Below, one piece after another: positions 57,169-64,000 of a stretch of DNA of 64,000 nucleotides. The notes beneath the pieces were generated by a model, which was given only the letters and a program-made list of their open reading frames with translations, searched no databases and was not told where the DNA came from. Within the stretch, counting starts at the first letter, position 1, and every line of letters begins with the position of its first letter. This DNA comes from Micromonospora parathelypteridis (GTDB taxonomy: Bacteria > Actinomycetota > Actinomycetes > Mycobacteriales > Micromonosporaceae): contig NZ_JACHDP010000001.1 in the NCBI RefSeq assembly GCF_014201145.1, positions 1,674,001 to 1,738,000 of the forward strand, given 5' to 3'. A program made the position numbers and the translations under genes.

Positions 57169-59493
57169 GTGTCGCCCATCAGCTCGCCCGATGGTTCGTC
57201 GCCACCCGTCCGACCTGCCAACTCCCCCGCCGGTGTGCCCACAGCGGGCAGCGGCGGCACGCCACCTCGGCCGCGACCGACAGTCGACCCCACCGAGGCC
57301 GACAGTGGACCGCACCTGACCGAGCTCGCCGCCGACCCGACCGAGCGCGCCATCGACGACGACCGCTCCGCCGCCGAGCGGGCGACCCGCGACCTGGCCG
57401 CCCAGTTCGAGGACGAGAAACCGGGCCGGGTGTTGACCGGGCCCGCGGGTCTGCTCCTCACCGCGGCAGCGCTGGCGGTCGCCGCCCTCGCCCTCTGGCA
57501 GGTGTTCCAACCGCTGTCGCAGGGCAGCAAGTATTACCTCATCATCTTCCTGGCCGGCGTACTCCCGTTGGTCTTCCTCGCCTACCCGGCCGACCTTCGG
57601 CTGCGGGCCCGACTGCGGGCCCGTCGACGCCGCACCGAGAACGCCGACAGCGTTGAGCGCACCGAGAACGCCGACGGGCCGGCCCCGCTTCGTCCGACGT
57701 CGACGCGGCCCACCGTGACGGACTGGGTGCTGGCCGCCCTCGCGGTGGCCGCCTGCCTCTACCCCGTCCTGCCGATTCCCCTCGGTTCCGGTGGCGGCGG
57801 CTACGACGCCTTCCTCGACCGGCAGGGTCTGCTGGCGCCGATGGACCTGGTGCTGGGCACCGTGCTGCTGCTCCTGCTGCTGGAAGCGTGCCGCCGGGCC
57901 ACCGGCTGGATCCTGCCCGCGGTCTGCCTGCTGTTCCTCGGCTACGGCTACTACGGCGGGTTGCTGCCGCAGTCCTGGCCGGTCGCCCACGCCGGGCTCG
58001 ACTTCAGCCAACTGGTCGACGCGTTCTACAACTCCGACAGCGGCTTCTACGGCACACCACTGGACGTGGCCGCCTCCTACATCGTGCTGTTCACCATCTA
58101 CGGTGCGGTGCTGGAGTTGTCCGGGGCCGGGCGGTTCTTCGTCGACCTGTCGGCCGCGGCGTTCCGCCGCTCGCGTACCGCCGCCGGTCGTACGGCGGTG
58201 GCCTCCGGCTTCCTGCTCGGCACCGTGTCCGGATCCGGCGCGGCGACGACGGTGAGCATCGGCGCGGTCACCTGGCCACTGCTGCGTCGCGCCGGCTATC
58301 CCCCGGAGCGGGCCGGCGGCATGCTGGCCGCGGCCGGAGTGGGCGCGATCCTCTCGCCGCCCACCCTGGGCGCGGCGGCGTTCATCATCGCCGAATACCT
58401 GGGCGTGTCGTACCTGCAGGTGCTGGGTTGGGCCACGGTGCCGACGGTCCTCTACTACCTCGGCATCCTCCTCGCCGTGGAGATCGACGCCCGCCGGTCC
58501 GGCGTACGCCCCGTGGTGATCGACGTCGGGTCGCCCTGGCGTCTGCTGGCCCGGTTCGGCTACCACTTCGCCTCACTGGTCGCGATCGTCGTGCTCCTCG
58601 CCGTGGGCGTCTCCGCGACGAGGGCCGTCGTCTTCGCCACCCTCCTGGCGGTCGCGCTCTCCTTCCTGGACCGCGCGCAGCGGCTCACCGCGGCCCGGCT
58701 GGTGGCCGCGCTCGTCACCGGCGTACGCGGCGTGCTCGCGGTGACCGCCGTCTGCGCCGCCGCCGGCATCATCACGGCGACCACCACGAAGACCGGCCTC
58801 GGGCCGCAGGCGGCGGCGCTGCTGATCAGCGGGGCGAAGGCGGCCACCTCGGACCCGACCCTGGTGCTGGTGCTCACCGCGCTGCTCGCGGCCGTCGCAC
58901 TCAGCCTGCTGGGCCTGGCCGTGCCGGTCACCGCCTCGTTCGTGATCGGTTGGGTGATCGTCGGCCCGGCCCTCATCGACCTCGGCGTGTCGGCGCCCGC
59001 CGTGGCGATGTTCGTCTTCTACTTCGCGGTCCTGTCCGAGGTGTCCCCACCGACCGCGCTCGCCGCGGTGGCGGCCGCGGCGGTGACCGGGGGCAGGTTG
59101 GTGCCGACCATGTGGCAGACCCTGCGCTACGCGCTACCGGCGTACCTGACACCGATCGCCTTCGTCATCACGCCGGCCGGGCTCGGGCTGCTCGGCATCG
59201 GTGGCGCACGGCGGATCGCCTTCGCCGCCGTGGTGATAGCGCTCAGCGTGGCGGTGCTCGCCGTCGCCGCCGGTGGCTGGCTGCCCGGGCTGGGCCCGGC
59301 CGGCGCACCAGAGCGCGTACTCGGTGTCCTCGCCGGCGTCACCCTGCTCTGGCTCCAACCCGTCGCGGTCACGGTCGGCGTCGCGCTGGCCGCCGTCGCG
59401 GCAGCGGGTGTCTTCGTACGACGGCAATCCACCGGCCGGGCCGGTCGGCCACGAGCCGGATCGTCAGCCAACCTCCGGGAGGAGAAACCGTGA
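57169..59493 (+). CDS. TRAP transporter fused permease (DctQM type, TAXI partner)
   Basis: About 774 residues. A disordered Pro/Ser/Asp-rich N-terminus of about 85 residues precedes the DctQ-like four-helix part and a DctM-like part with about 12 helices. Signatures of TRAP fused permeases are LEACRRATGWILPAVCLLFLGYGYYGGLLPQSW, SGFLLGTVSGSGAATTVSIGAVTWPLLRRAGYPPERAGGMLAAAGVGAILSPPTLGAAAFIIAEYLGVSYLQV and FYFAVLSEVSPPTALAAVAAAA. It imports an organic acid or similar solute using an ion gradient. The stop overlaps the start of the binding protein gene. Confidence 0.92.
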   Translation: MSPISSPDGSSPPVRPANSPAGVPTAGSGGTPPRPRPTVDPTEADSGPHLTELAADPTERAIDDDRSAAERATRDLAAQFEDEKPGRVLTGPAGLLLTAAALAVAALALWQVFQPLSQGSKYYLIIFLAGVLPLVFLAYPADLRLRARLRARRRRTENADSVERTENADGPAPLRPTSTRPTVTDWVLAALAVAACLYPVLPIPLGSGGGGYDAFLDRQGLLAPMDLVLGTVLLLLLLEACRRATGWILPAVCLLFLGYGYYGGLLPQSWPVAHAGLDFSQLVDAFYNSDSGFYGTPLDVAASYIVLFTIYGAVLELSGAGRFFVDLSAAAFRRSRTAAGRTAVASGFLLGTVSGSGAATTVSIGAVTWPLLRRAGYPPERAGGMLAAAGVGAILSPPTLGAAAFIIAEYLGVSYLQVLGWATVPTVLYYLGILLAVEIDARRSGVRPVVIDVGSPWRLLARFGYHFASLVAIVVLLAVGVSATRAVVFATLLAVALSFLDRAQRLTAARLVAALVTGVRGVLAVTAVCAAAGIITATTTKTGLGPQAAALLISGAKAATSDPTLVLVLTALLAAVALSLLGLAVPVTASFVIGWVIVGPALIDLGVSAPAVAMFVFYFAVLSEVSPPTALAAVAAAAVTGGRLVPTMWQTLRYALPAYLTPIAFVITPAGLGLLGIGGARRIAFAAVVIALSVAVLAVAAGGWLPGLGPAGAPERVLGVLAGVTLLWLQPVAVTVGVALAAVAAAGVFVRRQSTGRAGRPRAGSSANLREEKP

Positions 59494-60509
59494 GACGAAT
59501 CGACGTACGGGTCGCGGCGGGTCTGAGCGTGCTCGCCCTCGTCACGGCCGGTGCCGCGGGCTGCGGAGGCCAGCAGGGCGGCGCGGCCAAGGACGACGCG
59601 GCCAGCGAGGTCACCTGCGAGGTGGCCCAGGAGACCCGCGTCGGTATCGCCACCGGCAACGCGACAGGTGTCTACTACGTCGTCGGCAACGCCCTGGCCG
59701 GCCAGTTGTCCGGAGCCACCGGCGGCAAGCTCAGCGGCACCGCCGCCGAGACCGGCGCCTCGGTGCAGAACGTCGAACAGTTGGTCGCTGGCCAGTACGA
59801 CGTGGCGTTCTCCCTCTTCGACACGGCGGTCAACGCGGTCGAGGGCAAGGGCAGCTTCACCGCGCCGCAGCCGGTCGAGGCGCTCGCGCGCATCTACGAC
59901 AACTACACGCAGGTGGTGGTTCGCAACGACTCCGGGATCAACTCGGTGGCCGACATGCGGGGCAAGCGGATCTCCACCGGTTCCCCGAAGTCCGGCACCG
60001 AGGTAATCGCCAACCGGCTGCTGGAAGCCGCCGGCCTCGACCCGGCCAAGGACGTCCGGGCGCAGCGGCTCGACCTCACGAAGACGGTCGAGGGCGTCAA
60101 GGACGGCAGCGTCGACGGGTTCTTCTGGTCCGGTGGGCTGCCCACCGGTGGACTGACCGACCTGTTCACCACCGCCGGCGACCGGGTGAAGTTCGTCGAC
60201 ATCGCGGCGCTGCTGCCGAAGATGACCGAGTTGAGCCCCGCCTACCAGGCCGGGACGATCGGCCGGGACGCGTACCGGACGGCGACGGACACCCCGACCA
60301 TCGTCGTGCCGAACGTGCTGCTGGTCCGCAAGGATCTGGACGCCAACGTCGCCTGTGCGATCACCCGGACGGTGTTCGACAAGCGGGACGCGTTGGCGCA
60401 GGCCAACCCGGCAGCCAAGGGGATCTCGCTGGAGACCGCCCGGAAGACCGAGCCCGTCGCGCTGCACCGGGGCGCCGACAAGGCGCTGAAGGATCTCGGC
60501 GCCAACTGA
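59490..60509 (+). CDS. TAXI-family TRAP transporter solute-binding lipoprotein
   Basis: About 339 residues from a GTG overlapping the permease stop (GTGA), with GGAGGAG upstream. The lipoprotein signal is LSVLALVTAGAAGCGG. The mature domain fits TAXI proteins (NMT1-like fold): VGIATGNATGVYYVVGNALAGQL, ETGASVQNVEQLVAGQYDVAFSLFDTA, ISTGSPKSGTEVIANRLLEAAGL and VDGFFWSGGLPTGGLTDLF. It delivers substrate to the fused permease. Glutamate-like substrates are known for some TAXI systems; none is predicted here. Confidence 0.92.
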   Translation: MRRIDVRVAAGLSVLALVTAGAAGCGGQQGGAAKDDAASEVTCEVAQETRVGIATGNATGVYYVVGNALAGQLSGATGGKLSGTAAETGASVQNVEQLVAGQYDVAFSLFDTAVNAVEGKGSFTAPQPVEALARIYDNYTQVVVRNDSGINSVADMRGKRISTGSPKSGTEVIANRLLEAAGLDPAKDVRAQRLDLTKTVEGVKDGSVDGFFWSGGLPTGGLTDLFTTAGDRVKFVDIAALLPKMTELSPAYQAGTIGRDAYRTATDTPTIVVPNVLLVRKDLDANVACAITRTVFDKRDALAQANPAAKGISLETARKTEPVALHRGADKALKDLGAN

Positions 60510-60516
60510 CAGCCGG

Positions 60517-61053
60517 TCAGCCGTCGACCGGTGCGGTGGCGGCGCGGGCCACGGTGACCAGACGATCGGTCTCGGCGAGCAAGGCCTCGTCGTCCGCCGG
60601 GGTGCCGGGGTCGAGTCGAACCGTCCAGGTGAGACCGTCGACCCCGGCCTCGCGGCGGGCCGCGACCCGCGCAGCGCCGCCGGGCACCGGCTGATGCTCG
60701 GTGTACGCGACCGAGCGGGTGACCCGCGCCCGCACCTGGTGCGGCAGCTCACCCGGGTCGAGCAGGAGGTACGTCTCGGCCGGGCCGTCGGCGACCAGCG
60801 TGTAGCCGTCGCGTTCGACGACGAGCTCGGCGGGTGTGACGGTCAGCTCCCGGCCGGACCAGACCGCCTTGAGGATGGTGTGCCAGCCGAGCCGGTGCCC
60901 TCGACCGGGCAGCCACAACCCGAGGTTGCTGGCGACCACCACGCCGTCGCCCTCACCGTTGCCGGCGGCAGCCCAGGCCAGCACCCGCTCGTCGCCGGTC
61001 AGCGGCGGCCGGGAGGCCGGTGGCAGCTTCGGCTTGCGGCTGAACAGTCCCAT
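60517..61053 (-). CDS. Conserved actinobacterial protein downstream of dnaG
   Basis: About 178 residues starting MGLFSRKPKLPPASRPPLTGDERVLAWAAAG. The ATG follows the dnaG stop without a gap (TAGATG), so it is co-translated with primase. The protein is a soluble beta-rich domain (VVASNLGLWLPGRGHRLGWHTILKAVWSGRELTVTPAELVV). It has a PH-like flavour without membrane segments. The function is unknown. Confidence 0.8.
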   Translation of the reverse strand: MGLFSRKPKLPPASRPPLTGDERVLAWAAAGNGEGDGVVVASNLGLWLPGRGHRLGWHTILKAVWSGRELTVTPAELVVERDGYTLVADGPAETYLLLDPGELPHQVRARVTRSVAYTEHQPVPGGAARVAARREAGVDGLTWTVRLDPGTPADDEALLAETDRLVTVARAATAPVDG

Positions 61054-62934
61054 CTAGAGGCCTCCCGCGGCCTGTTCGCGCAGCGCCCGGGCGTGCTGTT
61101 CCAGTGACAGCAGCTCACCGAAGGCGGCGAAGTACTCGTCCTTGTTGTTGACCGGGTTGATCCGCTGGATGCGCGACTTGAGATCGCGGATTCGGGCGGT
61201 CACCGAGCCGAACTGCACCCGGGCCATCGTGATCGACACGTAGCGGGGGTCCGGTTCGCCGTCGATCCGCAGCGGCTCCACCGCCAACTCGCCGACCAGC
61301 GCCGCCGAAGCCAGGTCGTCGCAAGCGTCGCGGACGGACTCGATCCAGACCGCGCCGCCGGTCGCCGACGCGGCCCCACCGGCCGCCGCGATGGCCGTAC
61401 GCGCGGCGACGTGCATCGGGTGGCGGTATTCGGTGGCCTCGACCGCGTCGAACATGGGCCCGGCCAGGACGGGCTGTTGCAGGGCGAGCTTCAGTGCCTC
61501 CCGCTCGACCATCGACTGCGGGCTGTCCGATGTCGGCTCGGCACGGGCCGAAGTGGGTCGGGCGGCGGGTGCCGCGTCGCGCGTGCCGGGCGGTGGGGTG
61601 TTGGCGGCGGCGAGCACTGCCCGTTGCACCGGCTCGATCTCCATGCCGAGGTCCATGGCGAGCTTGCGGACGTACTCCGGACGCTTTTCCCGGTCCTTGA
61701 GTCGCGCGACCAGCGGCGCGGCGTGGCGCATCGCCTCGACCCGGCCGTCGACGGTGTCCAGGTCGAAGCGGCTGATCACGTGTCGGAGCGCGAAGTCGAC
61801 AAGCGGCTCGCGGCGCGCGACCAGGTCACGCACCGCCAGGTCACCCTTGGCCAGCCGCAGATCGCACGGGTCCATGTTGTCCGGGCTGACCGCGATGAAC
61901 GTGCGCCCGACGAACCGCTGATCGTCTTCGAAGGCACGTAGTGCGGCCTTCTGGCCGGCAGCGTCACCGTCGAAGGTGAAGATGATCTCGCCGGCCACCT
62001 CGTCGCTGTCGAACAGGAGCCGACGCAGGACGGAGATGTGATCCGCTGCGAAGGCGGTGCCGCAGGTCGCCACCGCCGTGGTCACCCCGGCGAGGTGGCA
62101 GGCCATCACGTCGGTGTAGCCCTCGACGATCACTGCCCGGCCCTGCTTGGCGATCTCCCGCTTGGCCTGGTCGATGCCGTAGAGCACGTGCGACTTCTTG
62201 TAGATCGGCGTCTCGGGGGTGTTCAGGTATTTCGGGCCGTCGTCGTCGTCGAAGAGCTTGCGCGCGCCGAAGCCGATCACGTCGCCGGCGAGGTCGCGGA
62301 TCGGCCAGAGCAGCCGACGGCGGAACCGGTCGATCAGGGTGCCGGAGCGGGACTCCCGGGACAGCCCGGCCGTGACCAACTCCTGGTGGGTGAAACCCTG
62401 CTGGCGGAGGTGCTTGGTGAGCAGGTCCCAGCCCTCTGGCGCGAAGCCACAGCCGTAGCGCTCGGCGGCGGCCCGGTCGAAGCCCCGCTTGGCCAGGAAC
62501 TCGCGTGCCGGCCGGGCACCCGCGGTGCTGAGCTGCGCCCGGTAGAACTCCACCGCGGCGGCGTGCGCGGCCACCAGGCGCTGGCGCTGGCCCTGCTGCG
62601 GACGGGGGCGGGGGGTGCCCTTGTCGTCCTCGATGTAGCGCAGCTGGATGCCGGCGCGGCCGGCCAGCCGCTCGACGGACTCCACGAAGCTGAGGTGGTC
62701 GGCGTCCATCAGGAACTTGATCGCGTCGCCGCCGGCCCCGCAGCCGAAGCAGTACCAGACGTTGCGGGCCGGCGAGACGTTGAACGACGGGCTCTTCTCG
62801 TCGTGGAACGGGCACAGACCCTTGAGGTTGCCGCCGCCGGCCGACTTCAGGGTGACCGTCTCGGAGATCACATCCCCGATCGAGGTGCGTTCCCGGACCA
62901 GTGCGATGTCCTCGTCCCGGATCCGCCCAGCCAT
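61054..62934 (-). CDS. dnaG: DNA primase
   Basis: About 626 residues from MAGRIRDEDIALVRERTSIGDVI, with GAGGGGGTGG upstream. The zinc-binding CHC2 domain is GLCPFHDEKSPSFNVSPARNVWYCFGCGAGGD. The polymerase core has RFRRRLLWPIRDLAGDVIGFGARKL (the basic RNA-polymerase motif). The Toprim domain has AVIVEGYTDVMACHLAGV and IIFTFDGDAAGQKAALRAF with the catalytic Glu and DxD-like residues. A C-terminal helicase-binding domain covers about 470-626. It synthesises RNA primers at the replication fork. Confidence 0.97.
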   Translation of the reverse strand: MAGRIRDEDIALVRERTSIGDVISETVTLKSAGGGNLKGLCPFHDEKSPSFNVSPARNVWYCFGCGAGGDAIKFLMDADHLSFVESVERLAGRAGIQLRYIEDDKGTPRPRPQQGQRQRLVAAHAAAVEFYRAQLSTAGARPAREFLAKRGFDRAAAERYGCGFAPEGWDLLTKHLRQQGFTHQELVTAGLSRESRSGTLIDRFRRRLLWPIRDLAGDVIGFGARKLFDDDDGPKYLNTPETPIYKKSHVLYGIDQAKREIAKQGRAVIVEGYTDVMACHLAGVTTAVATCGTAFAADHISVLRRLLFDSDEVAGEIIFTFDGDAAGQKAALRAFEDDQRFVGRTFIAVSPDNMDPCDLRLAKGDLAVRDLVARREPLVDFALRHVISRFDLDTVDGRVEAMRHAAPLVARLKDREKRPEYVRKLAMDLGMEIEPVQRAVLAAANTPPPGTRDAAPAARPTSARAEPTSDSPQSMVEREALKLALQQPVLAGPMFDAVEATEYRHPMHVAARTAIAAAGGAASATGGAVWIESVRDACDDLASAALVGELAVEPLRIDGEPDPRYVSITMARVQFGSVTARIRDLKSRIQRINPVNNKDEYFAAFGELLSLEQHARALREQAAGGL

Positions 62935-63069
62935 GCGCCACCCCCTCGGCGTACATCCTGCCCTGCCGGACCGACGACGCGCCGGCCGGGGGACGCCGGT
63001 GTGGCGGCGACCGCTGCCGGCTCGCCGGTTTCCACCCGGCAGCCGGGCCCGCGCGGGGACCATGACCAG
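62935..63069. other. Divergent spacer between dnaG and the LtrA-like gene
   Basis: A short, very GC-rich spacer holding both promoters. No clear boxes are visible. Confidence 0.35.
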
Positions 63070-64000
63070 ATGCGCAGGGTACGGGCCGACGGCGTCCACT
63101 GGTCCCGTTGGTTGGCCGGCCAGTTGGGACTACGCGGACAGGCCCCGCAGACGGACGAGGCCGGCCACCGCCACGCCACCTGGCTGGAGCTCTTCCTCGA
63201 CATCATCTTCGTGTACGCGTTGGCGGCGGTGGTGGCCCGGCTGGGCAACGACCCGACTCCGTCGCCGAACGCCGTGCTGGCCGTGATCGGGCTCTTCGTA
63301 GTGGTGCAGTGGGCCTGGGTGGGGCAGGTCTACTACGACACCCGGTTCGACCCGGACGACGCCGTGCACCGACTGCTGGTGCTGGGCGCGTTGGTCGGCG
63401 CGGGCGCGATGACGCTCGGTGTCGACGAGGTGCCGGAGAGCGTGCTCCTGACGGTCGGGTACCTGATCGTGCGGGGCGTGCTGCTCCTGCTCTACCTGCG
63501 GGCCCGGACGACGAGCCCGATGGCCCGCACGGTGACGTCGGTCTACCTGATCGGCTTCGGGACGGGCTGGTTGATCTGGCTGGTCTCGCTTTTCGTGCCC
63601 ACCGAAGCGCGCCCGGTCATGTGGATCATCGCGATGATCATCGAACTGGCCACGCCGTGGGTCGGCAAGGGCCGGCTCAACCGGTGGCCCGTGGACAACC
63701 GCCACCTGCCGGAGCGGATCGGGCAGTTCACCATCATCGTGCTGGGCAGCGCGCTGGCCAGCCTGCTCTTCGCGGTGCCGGACCACCCCCGGCCGCACAT
63801 GATCGTCGCCGCCGGGATGGCCTTCGTGGTGCCGGCTGCCGTCTGGTGGGTCTACACCACGTTCGTCACCACCCGATTGACGCAGCGTCGGCTGCGTGGC
63901 GGGCAGGCGTACGGCTACCTGCACATCCCGCTCGGCGGTTCGCTGCTGCTGCTCGGCTGGGCTCTCGGGCAGGTGGTCCGGCTGATCGACGACAACGTGA
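63070..64000 (+). CDS. Low temperature requirement protein A-like membrane protein (3' end off window)
   Basis: The frame opens at the ATG at 63070 (MRRVRADGVHWSRWLAGQLGLRG) and is still open at the window edge after 310 codons. The LtrA family core starts at about residue 35: EAGHRHATWLELFLDIIFVYALAAVVARLG, with the conserved WLELFFDL-like motif. Repeated TM helices follow (AVIGLFVVVQWAWVGQVYYDTRF, TPWVGKGRLNRW, HLPERIGQFTIIVLGSALA). The HLPERxGxFTIIVLGE-type motif is typical. At least seven TM helices are visible. The function is unknown. Confidence 0.9.
   Translation, partial: MRRVRADGVHWSRWLAGQLGLRGQAPQTDEAGHRHATWLELFLDIIFVYALAAVVARLGNDPTPSPNAVLAVIGLFVVVQWAWVGQVYYDTRFDPDDAVHRLLVLGALVGAGAMTLGVDEVPESVLLTVGYLIVRGVLLLLYLRARTTSPMARTVTSVYLIGFGTGWLIWLVSLFVPTEARPVMWIIAMIIELATPWVGKGRLNRWPVDNRHLPERIGQFTIIVLGSALASLLFAVPDHPRPHMIVAAGMAFVVPAAVWWVYTTFVTTRLTQRRLRGGQAYGYLHIPLGGSLLLLGWALGQVVRLIDDNV

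Noticed and set aside
1..64000. CRISPR arrays, insertion sequences, prophage genes, rRNA
   Set aside because: I looked for regularly spaced repeats, transposase or integrase motifs, phage structural genes and rRNA segments and saw none.

Overview
The window is a stretch of chromosome from a high-GC actinomycete. Near-saturated GC in third codon positions, many GTG starts, DUF397/ECF/ROK/TRAP/MmpL families, F420-type oxidoreductases and lectin-tailed secreted glycan enzymes all fit a Micromonosporaceae genome (Micromonospora-like). This is an inference from gene content and base use, not from a marker-gene comparison. No rRNA, prophage, insertion sequence or CRISPR array is visible. There are two tRNAs, on the minus strand.

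Left part (1-16.3 kb): mostly small single-gene units. These are a truncated PH-like/DivIVA-motif protein, a calcium-loop protein, a luciferase-like oxidoreductase, a glycosidase-like pair, a divergent methyltransferase/acetyltransferase pair, an HTH regulator bracketed by two near-identical palindromes ahead of an MFS exporter, an ECF41 sigma factor with an FAD oxidoreductase, and a tightly overlapping operon of a small membrane protein, a sigma factor and a PAS-(degenerate GGDEF)-EAL protein. Many of these genes look leaderless, with a TANNNT box 6-8 nt before the start codon.

Accessory part (16.3-25.5 kb): gene remnants (DUF397, alpha/beta hydrolase; a kinase remnant lies slightly earlier) border an unusual cluster. 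It has an APH-like kinase with a helical repeat tail, a NUDIX hydrolase and a PfkB kinase translationally chained on the plus strand, converging on a radical SAM enzyme and a two-TM coiled-coil protein on the minus strand. This is the best candidate here for an undescribed system. A CAU tRNA, an amine-oxidase-like flavoenzyme, an MmpL exporter and tRNA-Asn follow.

Carbohydrate part (30-37 kb and 45.9-52.4 kb): a sugar-phosphate isomerase-like protein, two large secreted enzymes with near-duplicate ricin-type lectin tails (ThuA/DUF1080 and PQQ-type sugar dehydrogenase), and an ABC sugar importer with a Gfo/Idh/MocA oxidoreductase and ROK regulator. The ROK operon and the PQQ dehydrogenase gene, 15 kb apart, have the same promoter layout with an identical split palindrome on the -10 box, so they probably form one regulon.

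Between those two blocks (37.2-45.3 kb) lies an eight-gene operon resembling the ebo metabolite-traffic cluster (EboA, TatD-like, EboE, UbiA prenyltransferase, phosphodiesterase, epimerase). It is led by an inositol-phosphate-synthase-like gene and closed by a polyprenyl diphosphate synthase. The right end holds a YihY/BrkB membrane protein, a DrrAB-type ABC exporter, a TAXI/TRAP solute importer, dnaG primase with a small companion gene, and the start of an LtrA-like membrane protein cut by the window edge.
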